A DNA stretch of 64,000 nucleotides from contig DF239914.1 of the NCBI GenBank assembly GCA_000507305.1, positions 1 to 64,000 on the forward strand. Direction: 5' to 3'. This DNA is from Breviolum minutum Mf 1.05b.01 (lineage: Eukaryota; Sar; Dinophyceae; Suessiales; Symbiodiniaceae). This document shows, piece after piece, positions 1 to 11,450 of this stretch. Under the pieces are notes generated by a model. It searched no databases, was not told the DNA's origin, and was given only the letters and a program-made list of their open reading frames with translations. The translations under genes were made by a program, and so were the position numbers. Every line of letters begins with the position of its first letter. Position 1 is the stretch's first letter.

Positions 1-793
1 CGAGTGAGAAACAGGATGCAAAAACATTGAAATATCCAGTGGTACCAAACAAACTCTTTCTTGTTGCGTCCTCAGTAGCTCCTACAGAAGCTACAATGGT
101 TGGTCAGTTCCTAGAACTCAGAATGCCCTGGTCCCTGACTAGAATAGTCAGAATAGTCAGAATAGTGATCTTTGCCATGTCAATGTGAACTGAACGAATA
201 GAAACCCTCAGAGTCCTCCACTTTCCAACCATGCACATCTTTGCCCTCGCATGTGCCATCGATGGCCGCCTCTTTGATCTTTTCCATGTTGCTGGTACTT
301 TGACTCTCCCACTGCATCCTGCATGTGTGGGGGGTCCTCAGGAAAGCGCAGCCGGGCAGACAAAGCATCAAAATGATTTGCAGAATACGAATTTGTGTTT
401 AGCTTCAACTTCTTCAAGAAGAGCGCGGCAGCCAAACAGCTTTGTGAAATATTGTGAATCATGACAAATGTTTGTCATCTGGAAGCTTGTGTTCTGAAGA
501 AAAAAGTGCAAAGACCACGGGCTGTAATATTCACTTGCAAGACAAACAAATTTTCAAGAACAAAACAAACCTTAATTCGGCCCAGACTCCAAGTGGCACC
601 TACCGCAGTACAACCTGCTTCGGTTTCGCAGTAGCAGTAGCTATGAGAGTACCTGCAACCTTCGTGATCGCACGTGTCCTTAGTCAACGGGACAGCCAAG
701 CTCCACGTGTTGCAATAGCCAGCNGTCGCAGGACTCTTCACCCAAGACGGCCACCACACAGACTGAGATTGAGAGCAACATCCCAACAGCCAT
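1..793 (-). CDS. Fifth array copy, partial: secreted cysteine-rich protein
   Basis: This copy starts at the ATG at 793 (complement of 791-793) with the same signal peptide as its neighbours. It runs off the window on the left. At 724 a single N replaces 285 bp that the first copy has at 8525-8809, removing the Pro/Met/Gly-rich part of exon 1. The net loss is not a multiple of three, so read literally the frame breaks. A lone N at a precise deletion inside a repeat array looks like an assembly or consensus artefact more than a true mutation. Small differences (such as the extra T near 472) make it most like the copy at 7199-8878. Confidence 0.6.
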
Positions 794-1136
794 GGCGGAG
801 ACAGCTGCAAGCAGTTTGAAAGGGGTAAAATTGGACTTGAGCTTCAAAAGCTGGCCTGTACATCAAGCACGGCTCTACATTTCCCCGGCTCATTCGCTCA
901 AGTGCACTTCGAAGGCTGAATCAAGCTACTTTGGAATCTTTTAAGAGGCATTGACATCAAACAGTCTGGGAAGAGACCGATTTCCCACACAAACCCAAAG
1001 CATGAGACTCAACCACATTTTTTCTCACGAAGGACCTGTGTAGCTTGTCAGGAGTCAGGCGGAGGCGCTTCTGGCCAAAATTGCCTGAAAATCAAGCAAG
1101 ATAGTCTGCCCATGTCTGCCCTATGGCCATATGACC

Positions 1137-2811
1137 TCAGTACATGGTTGAATAACCAGATTCATAGTTGTCCAACTCCTCGCAAAGGGACTTTTTGGAA
1201 CCACAGCAGTTATGCCCGACCCAGTCAACTCTGTACTTGATGTCACCACTGTAGCTTCCCTTCACGCCCAAACAGGTCTGTTTCTGAAGTGCCTCTGCCA
1301 CACCTTTGTGATCACCAGGACCCCAATACTTCAGTTCCTGCTGGCAAGTTCCTCCATAGAAGTATCCTCCCAAGATCTCGCAAGAACACTTGGTCTGGCA
1401 ATTGCACCAGCCCCATTGCTCTTTGCAGCCTGGAATTGCCTCACATTGTTCCTTTGTGGGTTGAACTTCCGACAGGTCACAACTAGCCCAGGCGTAAGCA
1501 TCTGGAAGAAAATCCTCTTGATTCAGGCAGGGATTCTTGGGCTGAACGTCGTGGTCGCACATTGTTGAGGGATAGTCTTTGCAGCACTCAGATGCCGGCC
1601 ATGACACCATGTCCTTCAGTGTTGGAAAGAGATGGATCCAACTGGATCTAACATGCAAGAAATGTTGAAAGTTGTAATGTTTGCTCACTCTGCTGCAAGA
1701 TTTCTGATCATTTCTACAGGAGCTAACTCGACAGTGAGAAACAGAATGCAAAAACATTGAAATATCCAGTGGTTCCAAACAAACTCTTTCTTGTTGCGTC
1801 CTCAGTAGCTCCCACAGAAGCTACATTGGTTGGTGAGTTCCTAGAACTCAGAATGCCCCGGTCCCTGACTAGAATAGTCAGAATAGTCAGAATAGTGATC
1901 TTTGCCATGTCAATGTGAACTGAACGAATAGAAACCCTCAGAGTCCTCCACTTTCCAACCATGCACATCTTTGCCCTCGCATGTGCCATCGATGGCCGCC
2001 TCTTTGATCTTTTCCATGTTGCTGGTACTTTGACTCTCCCACTGCATCCTGCATGTGTGTGGTGTCCTCAGGAAAGCGCAGCCGGGCAGACAAAGCATCA
2101 AAATGGTTTGCAGAATATGCATTTGTGTTTGATTTAGCTTCAACTTCTTCAAGCAGAGCGCGGCAGCCAAACAGCTTTGTTAAATATTGTGAATCATGAC
2201 AAATGTTGTCATCTGGAAGCTTGTGTTCTGAAGAAAAAAGTGCAAAGACCACGGGCTGTAATATTCACTTGCAAGACAAACAAATTTTCAAGAACAAAAC
2301 AAACCTTAATTCGGCCCGGACTCCAAGTGGCACCTACCGCAGTACAACCTGCTTCGGTTTCGCAGTAGCAGTAGCTATGAGAGTACCTGCAACCTTCGTG
2401 ATCGCACGTGTCCTTAGTCAACGGGACAGCCAAGCTCCACGTGTTGCAATAGCCAGCGAAATCGTAGTCCGGAGTCCAGGCACTGGAATTCTGACATGGA
2501 GTAACCTCACCAGAGGTTCCATAGCTACTCTCTCCACGGCCTTGTAAGTGCTCCAAATTGCTGGGTTGACCTGGATAATTTTGCATACCAGGTGGGCCCA
2601 TGGGAGGTCTCATTTGATGCGGGCCCATACCAGGCCGCATTGGCCCAAACATGGCTGCTGGGCTGATCATATATGGTTCTGCTGTACTCTTGCAATTGCG
2701 GTGAACGGAGCTTTGCAACAAAGCAGCCGAGCGGGTGGGAGTGTCGCAGGACTCTTCACCCAAGACGGCCACCACACAGACTGAGATTGAGAGCAACATC
2801 CCAACAGCCAT
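1137..2811 (-). CDS. Array copy 4: secreted cysteine-rich protein, spliced
   Basis: Function unknown. The start is the ATG at 2811 in a strong context (GCCATGG). A longer reading frame begins further upstream only from a TTG and has an in-frame TGA before it. Exon 1 encodes a hydrophobic signal peptide, a Pro/Met/Gly-rich stretch, then a cysteine-rich module. The best donor follows the codons for GRIK (AAG|GTTTGT, about 2310). A middle exon (about 2080-1920) encodes a segment with DGTCEGKDVHGW. The last exon (about 1660-1137) encodes a second cysteine-rich module and ends NYESGYSTMY-stop. At the sites compared this copy matches the one at 5181-6855. Borders of the middle exon are not resolved. 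Confidence 0.75.
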
Positions 2812-3154
2812 GGCGGAGACAGCTGCAAGCAGTTTGAAAGGGGTAAAATTGGACTTGAGCTTCAAAAGCTGGCCTGTACATCAAGCACGGCTCTACATTT
2901 CCCCGGCTCATTCGCTCAAGTGCACTTCGAAGGCTGAATCAAGCTACTTTGGAATCTTTTAAGAGGCATTGACATCAAACAGTCTGGGAAGAGACCGATT
3001 TCCCACACAAACCCAAAGCATGAGACTCAACCACATTTTTTCTCACGAAGGACCTGTGTAGCTTGTCAGGAGTCAGGCGGAGGCGCTTCTGGCCAAAATT
3101 GCCTGAAAATCAAGCAAGATAGTCTGCCCATGTCTGCCCTATGGCCATATGACC

Positions 3155-4837
3155 TCAGTACATGGTTGAATAACCAGATTCATAGTTGTCCAACTCCTCG
3201 CAAAGGGACTTTTTGGAACCACAGCAGTTATGCCCGACCCAGTCAACTCTGTACTTGATGTCACCACTGTAGCTTCCCTTCACGCCCAAACAGGTCTGTT
3301 TCTGAAGTGCCTCTGCCACACCTTTGTGATCACCAGGACCCCAATACTTCAGTTCCTGCTGGCAAGTTCCTCCATAGAAGTATCCTCCCAAGATCTCGCA
3401 AGAACACTTGGTCTGGCAATTGCACCAGCCCCATTGCTCTTTGCAGCCTGGAATTGCCTCACATTGTTCCTTTGTGGGTTGAACTTCCGACAGGTCACAA
3501 CTAGCCCAGGCGTAAGCATCTGGAAGAAAATCCTCTTGATTCAGGCAGGGATTCTTGGGCTGAACGTCGTGGTCGCACATTGTTGAGGGATAGTCTTTGC
3601 AGCACTCAGATGCCGGCCATGACACCATGTCCTTCAGTGTTGGAAAGAGATGGATCCAACTGGATCTAACATGCAAGAAATGTTGAAAGTTGTAATGTTT
3701 GCTCACTCTGCTGCAAGATTTCTGATCATTTCTACAGGAGCTAACTCGACAGTGAGAAACAGAATGCAAAAACATTGAAATATCCAGTGGTTCCAAACAA
3801 ACTCTTTCTTGTTGCGTCCTCAGTAGCTCCCACAGAAGCTACGTTGGTTGGTGAGTTCCTAGAACTCAGAATGCCCCGGTCAATGACTAGAATAGTCAGA
3901 ATAGTCAGAATAGTCAGAATAGTGATCTTTACCATGTCAATGTGAACTGAACGAATAGAAACCCTCAGAGTCCTCCACTTTCCAACCATGCACATCTTTG
4001 CCCTCGCATGTGCCATCGATGGCCGCCTCTTTGATCTTTTCCATGTTGCTGGTACTTTGACTCTCCCACTGCATCCTGCATGTGTGTGGTGTCCTCAGGA
4101 AAGCGCAGCCGGGCAGACAAAGCATCAAAATGATTTGCAGAATATGCATTTGTGTTTCATTCAGCTTCAACTTCTTCAAGAAGAGCGCGGCAGCCAAACA
4201 GCTTGTCAAATATTGTGAATCATGACAAATGTTGTCATCTGGAAGCTTGCGTTCTGAAGAAAAAAGTGCATAGACCACGGGCTGTAATACTCATTTCCAA
4301 GACAAACAAATTTTCAAGAACAAAACAAACCTTAATTCGGCCCAGACTCCAGGTGGCACCTACTGCAGTACAACCTGCTTCGGTTTCGCAGTAGCAGTAG
4401 CTATGAGAGTACCTGCAACCTTCGTGATCGCACGCTTCCTTAGTCAACGGGACAGCCAAGCTCCACGTGTTGCAATAGCCAGCGAAATCGTATTCCGGAG
4501 TCCAGGCACTGGAATTCTGACATGGAGTAACCTCACCAGAGGTTCCATAGCTACTCTCTCCACGGCCTTGTAAGTGCTCCAAATTGCTGGGTTGACCTGG
4601 ATAATTTTGCATACCAGGTGGGCCCATGGGAGGTCTCATTTGATGCGGGCCCATACCAGGCCGCATTGGCCCAAACATGGCTGCTGGGCTGATCATATAT
4701 GGTTCTGCTGTACTCTTGCAATTGCGGTGAACGGAGCTTTGCAACAAAGCAGCCGAGCGGGTGGGAGTGTCGCAGGACTCTTCACCCAAGACGGCCACCA
4801 CACAGACTGAGATTGAGAGCAACATCCCAACAGCCAT
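3155..4837 (-). CDS. Array copy 3: secreted cysteine-rich protein, most diverged copy
   Basis: Same plan as its neighbours: start ATG at 4837, stop at 3155. It differs in coding positions of exon 1. The module has KEACDHEG where the others have KDTCDHEG, and PEYDF where the others have PDYDF. The sequence just after the exon 1 donor also differs. Its intron carries four instead of three copies of a 9 bp unit (3889-3924), which is most of the 8 bp length excess of this unit. The reading frame of the last exon is intact and its protein is unchanged from the other copies, so the gene appears functional. Confidence 0.75.
3889..3924. repeat. 9 bp minisatellite in array intron, four units
   Basis: Units of AGAATAGTC/G. 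Four units here; three in the other full copies (for example at 1872 and 5915). Confidence 0.85.
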
Positions 4838-5180
4838 GGCGGAGACAGCTGCAAGCAGTTTGAAAGGGGTAAAATTGGACTTGAGCTTCAAAAGCTGGCC
4901 TGTACATCAAGCACGGCTCTACATTTCCCCGGCTCATTCGCTCAAGTGCACTTCGAAGGCTGAATCAAGCTACTTTGGAATCTTTTAAGAGGCATTGACA
5001 TCAAACAGTCTGGGAAGAGGCCGATTTCCCACACAAACCCAAAGCATGAGACTCAACCACATTTTTTCTCACGAAGGACCTGTGTAGCTTGTCAGGAGTC
5101 AGGCGGAGGCGCTTCTGGCCAAAATTGCCTGAAAATCAAGCAAGATAGTCTGCCCATGTCTGCCCTATGGCCATATGACC

Positions 5181-6855
5181 TCAGTACATGGTTGAATAAC
5201 CAGATTCATAGTTGTCCAACTCCTCGCAAAGGGACTTTTTGGAACCACAGCAGTTATGCCCGACCCAGTCAACTCTGTACTTGATGTCACCACTGTAGCT
5301 TCCCTTCACGCCCAAACAGGTCTGTTTCTGAAGTGCCTCTGCCACACCTTTGTGATCACCAGGACCCCAATACTTCAGTTCCTGCTGGCAAGTTCCTCCA
5401 TAGAAGTATCCTCCCAAGATCTCGCAAGAACACTTGGTCTGGCAATTGCACCAGCCCCATTGCTCTTTGCAGCCTGGAATTGCCTCACATTGTTCCTTTG
5501 TGGGTTGAACTTCCGACAGGTCACAACTAGCCCAGGCGTAAGCATCTGGAAGAAAATCCTCTTGATTCAGGCAGGGATTCTTGGGCTGAACGTCGTGGTC
5601 GCACATTGTTGAGGGATAGTCTTTGCAGCACTCAGATGCCGGCCATGACACCATGTCCTTCAGTGTTGGAAAGAGATGGATCCAACTGGATCTAACATGC
5701 AAGAAATGTTGAAAGTTGTAATGTTTGCTCACTCTGCTGCAAGATTTCTGATCATTTCTACAGGAGCTAACTCGACAGTGAGAAACAGAATGCAAAAACA
5801 TTGAAATATCCAGTGGTTCCAAACAAACTCTTTCTTGTTGCGTCCTCAGTAGCTCCCACAGAAGCTACATTGGTTGGTGAGTTCCTAGAACTCAGAATGC
5901 CCCGGTCCCTGACTAGAATAGTCAGAATAGTCAGAATAGTGATCTTTGCCATGTCAATGTGAACTGAACGAATAGAAACCCTCAGAGTCCTCCACTTTCC
6001 AACCATGCACATCTTTGCCCTCGCATGTGCCATCGATGGCCGCCTCTTTGATCTTTTCCATGTTGCTGGTACTTTGACTCTCCCACTGCATCCTGCATGT
6101 GTGTGGTGTCCTCAGGAAAGCGCAGCCGGGCAGACAAAGCATCAAAATGGTTTGCAGAATATGCATTTGTGTTTGATTTAGCTTCAACTTCTTCAAGCAG
6201 AGCGCGGCAGCCAAACAGCTTTGTTAAATATTGTGAATCATGACAAATGTTGTCATCTGGAAGCTTGTGTTCTGAAGAAAAAAGTGCAAAGACCACGGGC
6301 TGTAATATTCACTTGCAAGACAAACAAATTTTCAAGAACAAAACAAACCTTAATTCGGCCCGGACTCCAAGTGGCACCTACCGCAGTACAACCTGCTTCG
6401 GTTTCGCAGTAGCAGTAGCTATGAGAGTACCTGCAACCTTCGTGATCGCACGTGTCCTTAGTCAACGGGACAGCCAAGCTCCACGTGTTGCAATAGCCAG
6501 CGAAATCGTAGTCCGGAGTCCAGGCACTGGAATTCTGACATGGAGTAACCTCACCAGAGGTTCCATAGCTACTCTCTCCACGGCCTTGTAAGTGCTCCAA
6601 ATTGCTGGGTTGACCTGGATAATTTTGCATACCAGGTGGGCCCATGGGAGGTCTCATTTGATGCGGGCCCATACCAGGCCGCATTGGCCCAAACATGGCT
6701 GCTGGGCTGATCATATATGGTTCTGCTGTACTCTTGCAATTGCGGTGAACGGAGCTTTGCAACAAAGCAGCCGAGCGGGTGGGAGTGTCGCAGGACTCTT
6801 CACCCAAGACGGCCACCACACAGACTGAGATTGAGAGCAACATCCCAACAGCCAT
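5181..6855 (-). CDS. Array copy 2: secreted cysteine-rich protein
   Basis: Start ATG at 6855, stop at 5181. Sequence, unit length (2018 bp) and the variant sites I checked match the copy at 1137-2811, two units away, better than the copy next door. The protein plan is signal peptide, Pro/Met/Gly-rich linker (PMRPGMGPHQMRPPMG), cysteine module 1, unresolved middle exon, cysteine module 2 and a short tyrosine-rich tail. No enzyme motif is visible. Tandem amplification suggests high expression demand, because dinoflagellates often raise transcript levels by gene copy number; that is inference. Confidence 0.75.
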
Positions 6856-7198
6856 GGCGGAGACAGCTGCAAGCAGTTTGAAAGGGGTAAAATTGGACTT
6901 GAGCTTCAAAAGCTGGCCTGTACATCAAGCACGGCTCTACATTTCCCCGGCTCATTCGCTCAAGTGCACTTCGAAGGCTGAATCAAGCTACTTTGGAATC
7001 TTTTAAGAGGCATTGACATCAAACAGTCTGGGAAGAGACCGATTTCCCACACAAACCCAAAGCATGAGACTCAACCACATTTTTTCTCACGAAGGACCTG
7101 TGTAGCTTGTCAGGAGTCAGGCGGAGGCGCTTCTGGCCAAAATTGCCTGAAAATCAAGCAAGATAGTCTGCCCATGTCTGCCCTATGGCCATATGACC
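6856..7198 (-). promoter_or_regulatory. 343 bp intergenic spacer with likely trans-splice acceptor
   Basis: The same 343 bp spacer separates all array genes (also 4838-5180, 2812-3154 and 794-1136). No TATA box is seen. Just upstream of each ATG lies a pyrimidine-rich tract ending CTGCTTGCAG, about 11 nt before the start codon. This is a good candidate for the acceptor of spliced-leader trans-splicing, which dinoflagellates use on nuclear mRNAs. The acceptor role is inferred. Confidence 0.45.
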
Positions 7199-8878
7199 TC
7201 AGTACATGGTTGAATAACCAGATTCATAGTTGTCCAACTCCTCGCAAAGGGACTTTTTGGAACCACAGCAGTTATGCCCGACCCAGTCAACTCTGTACTT
7301 GATGTCACCACTGTAGCTTCCCTTCACGCCCAAACAGGTCTGTTTCTGAAGTGCCTCTGCCACACCTTTGTGATCACCAGGACCCCAATACTTCAGTTCC
7401 TGCTGGCAAGTTCCTCCATAGAAGTATCCTCCCAAGATCTCGCAAGAACACTTGGTCTGGCAATTGCACCAGCCCCATTGCTCTTTGCAGCCTGGAATTG
7501 CCTCACATTGTTCCTTTGTGGGTTGAACTTCCGACAGGTCACAACTAGCCCAGGCGTAAGCATCTGGAAGAAAATCCTCTTGATTCAGGCAGGGATTCTT
7601 GGGCTGAACGTCGTGGTCGCACATTGTTGAGGGATAGTCTTTGCAGCACTCAGATGCCGGCCATGACACCATGTCCTTCAGTGTTGGAAAGAGATGGATC
7701 CAACTGGATCTAACATGCAAGAAATGTTGAAAGTTGTAATGTTTGCTCACTCTGCTGCAAGATTTCTGATCATTTCTACAGGAGCTAACTCGACAGTGAG
7801 TGAGAAACAGAATGCAAAAACATTGAAATATCCAGTGGTTCCAAACAAACTCTTTCTTGTTGCGTCCTCAGTAGCTCCCACAGAAGCTACGTTGGTTGGT
7901 GAGTTCCTAGAACTCAGAATGCCCCGGTCCCTGACTAGAATAGTCAGAATAGTCAGAATAGTGATCTTTACCATGTCAATGTGAACTGAACGAATAGAAA
8001 CCCTCAGAGTCCTCCACTTTCCAACCATGCACATCTTTGCCCTCGCATGTGCCATCGATGGCCGCCTCTTTGATCTTTTCCATGTTGCTGGTACTTTGAC
8101 TCTCCCACTGCATCCTGCATGTGTGTGGTGTCCTCAGGAAAGCGCAGCCGGGCAGACAAAGCATCAAAATGATTTGCAGAATATGCATTTGTGTTTGATT
8201 CAGCTTCAACTTCTTCAAGAAGAGCGCGGCAGCCAAACAGCTTTGTGAAATATTGTGAATCATGACAAATGTTTGTCATCTGGAAGCTTGTGTTCTGAAG
8301 AAAAAAGTGCAAAGACCACGGGCTGTAATATTCACTTGCAAGACAAACAAATTTTCAAGAACAAAACAAACCTTAATTCGGCCCAGACTCCAAGTGGCAC
8401 CTACCGCAGTACAACCTGCTTCGGTTTCGCAGTAGCAGTAGCTATGAGAGTACCTGCAACCTTCGTGATCGCACGTGTCCTTAGTCAACGGGACAGCCAA
8501 GCTCCACGTGTTGCAATAGCCAGCGAAATCGTAGTCCGGAGTCCAGGCACTGGAATTCTGACATGGAGTAACCTCACCAGAGGTTCCATAGCTACTCTCT
8601 CCACGGCCTTGTAAGTGCTCCAAATTGCTGGGTTGACCTGGATAATTTTGCATACCAGGTGGGCCCATGGGAGGTCTCATTTGATGCGGGCCCATACCAG
8701 GCCGCATTGGCCCAAACATGGCTGCTGGGCTGATCACATATGGTTCTGCTGTACTCTTGCAATTGCGGTGAACGGAGCTTTGCAACAAAGCAGCCGAGCG
8801 GGTGGGAGTGTCGCAGGACTCTTCACCCAAGACGGCCACCACACAGACTGAGATTGAGAGCAACATCCCAACAGCCAT
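7199..8878 (-). CDS. Array copy 1 (5'-most): secreted cysteine-rich protein
   Basis: First gene of the array in reading direction. Start ATG at 8878. Exon 1 runs 8878-8372 (169 codons) if the donor AAG|GTTTGT is used. Residues 1-20 form a signal peptide or membrane anchor, about 56-82 are rich in Pro, Met and Gly, and 121-164 form cysteine module 1. It has AEPYVIS where other copies have AEPYMIS. The last exon repeats the module pattern (C..TK.QC...PGC....W.C.CQTKC) and adds a C-terminal cysteine cluster (NCCGSKKSLC). The two modules share spacing, so the protein seems built from an internal duplication. No family recognised. Upstream sequence beyond 8947 is unique, so this copy may have its own promoter. 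Confidence 0.75.
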
Positions 8879-8947
8879 GGCGGAGACAGCTGCAAGCAGT
8901 TTGAAAAGGGTAAAATCGGACTTGAGCTTCAAAAGCTGGCCTGTACA

Positions 8948-9290
8948 TTGAGCAATCAAGCTCCTTTCAACCTTATAAGCATGAGTCTTTACTCACTACA
9001 ACGGTCTTACGCAGGTTCAAAAACATCTGACAATAAAAAACATGAGTCCAAACAAGTGATTACCACCCAATCAACTCAAAACCATCACTGCCATGGAGGG
9101 ACTCTTCATAAATGCCAACTCTTCCTGCTCCAGTCGCGTGAGGCCGCTGTTCGCCTGCAGGATGGTTACAGTTGCGTCTTGTGCTTCCACAACGGGGTTT
9201 GTGTGCTCCCAAATTAGCACTTCAAAGACTGAATCCATGACATAACATCACCCAATCTTGATCCATATATCCATGATATACTCTTATCAC
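8948..9290. other. Unique flank of the array; no gene seen
   Basis: Sequence upstream of the first array gene. It does not match the spacer of the other copies. I see no convincing exon; it may hold the promoter of the array. Confidence 0.4.
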
Positions 9291-9335
9291 ACTGTCAAAG
9301 CTTCTTTTTGAAGCCAAAAGATCAAAAGCCACTGT

Positions 9336-9500
9336 CTAGACCGCCACAAAAACCAACAATGGGCCTTTGGAAGAGCTTCCACCAGCCATGGCACTAGGCA
9401 AATCGCAACGGCCATAGCCATTGGACCCATCAACCTTCCCGTCACGGGAAGGCACCTCATGGAGGCCCAAAAATGGAAGAATTTTGTACCCCGAAATCCA
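9336..9500 (-). CDS. Weak exon candidate, unknown
   Basis: One minus frame reads GLHEVPSRDGKVDGSNGYG followed by a Ser/Gly-rich stretch and a stop near 9336. Another frame over the same bases is also open. I cannot choose with certainty or assign a family. It may be the 3' end of the EF-hand-rich gene that lies upstream of it on this strand. Confidence 0.22.
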   Translation of the reverse strand, partial: WISGYKILPFLGLHEVPSRDGKVDGSNGYGRCDLPSAMAGGSSSKGPLLVFVAV

Positions 9501-9574
9501 TCGGGCACTTTTGAGCCACAAAACTGTTGGAAATTTTGTCCCACATGTTCTCTTGATTGGTATATCATCTAAAT

Positions 9575-10076
9575 CTAAACATCAATCAAAAAAACCTTGC
9601 TCTTCTGAAGTTTGTTTTGGGTGAAGAAAACGCCATGAGACATGAAGCCCTTGACTTTGTTGTCGAGTTCCAAGTTCTGATAGCTGTCCATCTCCTTTTC
9701 CAGGGAGCCTGCCTGAGAGCTTGAGGTTTCACCTAATGCAGTGGTCACCTGGTTACGGTGCCCCCAAACCATGGAGTGACCCGGTGTCTGGTATTCCATT
9801 CCAATGATGTACAACTCAGGAATGGTCCAAATGCATTCCATACATATCTACTACGGGAATCTCCAGGTATCTCAATATCTGATAGGCACTATGCCCGTAT
9901 CCGTGGTCGAACGTTGTCGATACGTCAAATGCACTGAAGCGCCGTTCCAAGAGTCTAAGTTTACAAAAACGAACTTCAAAATCTCGCCACGTCAGGTTGA
10001 GAAGCATCATGTTTTCGTTGCAAAAACATATCAACTGCAAACGCCAATGCCCATCAATTCCCCACTGCCTCTTCAC
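9575..10076 (-). CDS. Two probable exons, unknown product
   Basis: From about 10045 to 9860 one frame reads NMMLLNLTWRDFEVRF and ends RYLEIP at a possible donor (CCC|GTAGTA). A second open stretch in another frame (about 9780-9580) includes ETSSSQAGSLEKEMDSYQN. Composition is protein-like (balanced charged and hydrophobic residues, few Cys or Pro), unlike the noise frames beside it. No known domain. Position and strand suit the 3' part of the EF-hand-rich gene region. Confidence 0.4.
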
Positions 10077-10179
10077 TAGCTATTGTCCGTAATTTCTCAC
10101 CTCAAAGCTCTCAGAATGACCACCAACATTCACAACCAGCAACATCGAATTCACTGAACGACTTTTCTAAGGATCCTGA

Positions 10180-10325
10180 CCCAGCTGCACTGGTACACCC
10201 GTGCCACTGGACGTTTCCAATGCTGTGGTGAGATCCACCACGGCACGGCGTCGGAACCCTTGGACGGCTGTCCACCTCGAAAAAAAACGGGACAAAAATG
10301 GTGACATCTTCAAACCATCAAACCA
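10180..10325 (-). CDS. Weak exon candidate, unknown
   Basis: A minus frame reads RWTAVQGFRRRAVVDLTTAL and continues to VPVQLGQD. It looks like real protein, but no family, start or border is certain. Confidence 0.3.
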
Positions 10326-11011
10326 TTTGGTTCCAACATTTCACCATTTCATACAATTCATCCATCATCATCCATCCATCAGACCAATCCATCCATTTTG
10401 GAAGTTGACTCAATGGCAGATAGGGAGGATTGCCATCGGAGCCGCGGCCTTGCCATGCAATTCATTCAAGATTCCTGTTGACTTTCACAAAAAGCATAGT
10501 TGAAAAAGATTGAAAATTGAAACATCCGCTGCTTTTCCATGCAAAAATCCTTGGATGCATCAAAGACTGTTTGATTTAGCGGTCAGAAACCTGAGAATCA
10601 AGGACTGCGTGAATGCGCCAGATCGAATGCACCAGCGCTGTAGCATAGCTTTATGTCGGAAGCAAAGTCACAAGATGTGGGTTGTGAGTTGGCTGTATGC
10701 GGGTTTTGAGCAATGCGACTTGTGAGAAATTTGGCTTTCTTCCAAGTCCCTCTCCAAGCGTTGCAACTTCAATTGGAGTAAGCCGAACTTCTAGTTGGGT
10801 GGTTCCATGGATGAATATGTTGCTGTTCCGTCCTCATGCTTGCCCATGGCACATGTGCTCTAAGCCTCTAAGCTGAGGCTGGTGAACATAAACCATTCTA
10901 TTCAACAAGCTGCAGCTGAATTTTCATGGGATGAATCATGAAGTGGAACTTGTTTGCACCACCAAAATTTGGGTTTCTCCATGTTCTCCCCATTTTCATT
11001 TCCTTCAAGAC

Positions 11012-11450
11012 TCATCGTGTGGAGCTCTTGTCATTGAGCCTTTGGCCCGGAGCCCCAGTCTGAACCTGCTGCAGAAGTTGGAAAAACGCCTCGGTCACGA
11101 GCGTGCCTTGGTCCAGCTTCGCCAGAGGCGAATCACTGCGGCACGGATCGGAAGCATCTAACCACGCAGTCGGACAGGCAGAAACACCATTTCTTTTTCT
11201 TGGACCTTTAAGGACCTTCAAGTGGGAGCTCTTTGAAAATATGTTCGTATCTTGAAAATCCAAGTTATCATCTTTAACAATGGCAAGTTGACTTTGGGGC
11301 AAGTTGGACCGATACACCAAGTTCATCCGCTCCCACAAAATCCAAGTGTGTTCTCTGCAGATTTGGAACAGCATGGAACAGGCATTCTTACCTTCAGAAA
11401 CCTTGTTGTTTAACACATCTTTGAACCGATAGGGTTTTACCGTACCATCA
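11012..11450 (-). CDS. Probable exons downstream of the EF-hand cassettes
   Basis: An open minus frame includes YRFKDVLNNKVSEG near 11430-11390. Nearer the left end is a segment reading WLDASDPCRSDSPLAKLDQG, followed by TLVTEAFFQLLQQVQTG. The second part is the stronger exon candidate (about 11170-11012). The frame is open for 255 codons, but probably only because introns happen to lack stops. It follows the cassette exons on the same strand and may belong to the same gene. No domain named. Confidence 0.4.

Larger units (their letters stand above)
1..8947 (-). repeat. Head-to-tail tandem array of a ~2.0 kb gene unit
   Basis: The same unit recurs with stop codons at 1137, 3155, 5181 and 7199, giving unit lengths of 2018, 2026 and 2018 bp. 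A fifth copy is cut by the left window edge. Each unit holds one minus-strand gene plus a 343 bp spacer. The units at 1137-3154 and 5181-7198 look the same at every variant site I compared, while the unit between them (3155-5180) differs at several. The array ends at about 8947, where the sequence upstream of the first gene stops matching the other spacers. Tandem arrays of near-identical genes on one strand are well known in dinoflagellates; concerted evolution or recent unequal crossing-over is inferred. Confidence 0.93.

Noticed and set aside
1212-1568. Plus-strand 118-codon frame repeated in each array unit
   Set aside because: Antisense shadow of the conserved last exon; it recurs only because the array recurs.
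2209-2865. Upstream start of the array protein at a TTG (KLKSNFTPF...)
   Set aside because: No ATG in that extension, and an in-frame TGA lies just before it in most copies; the ATG at 2811 has strong context and a signal peptide.
1-8947. CRISPR array or rDNA-like repeat
   Set aside because: Repeat units are 2 kb, contain spliced protein genes and show no short repeat-spacer structure or rRNA sequence.
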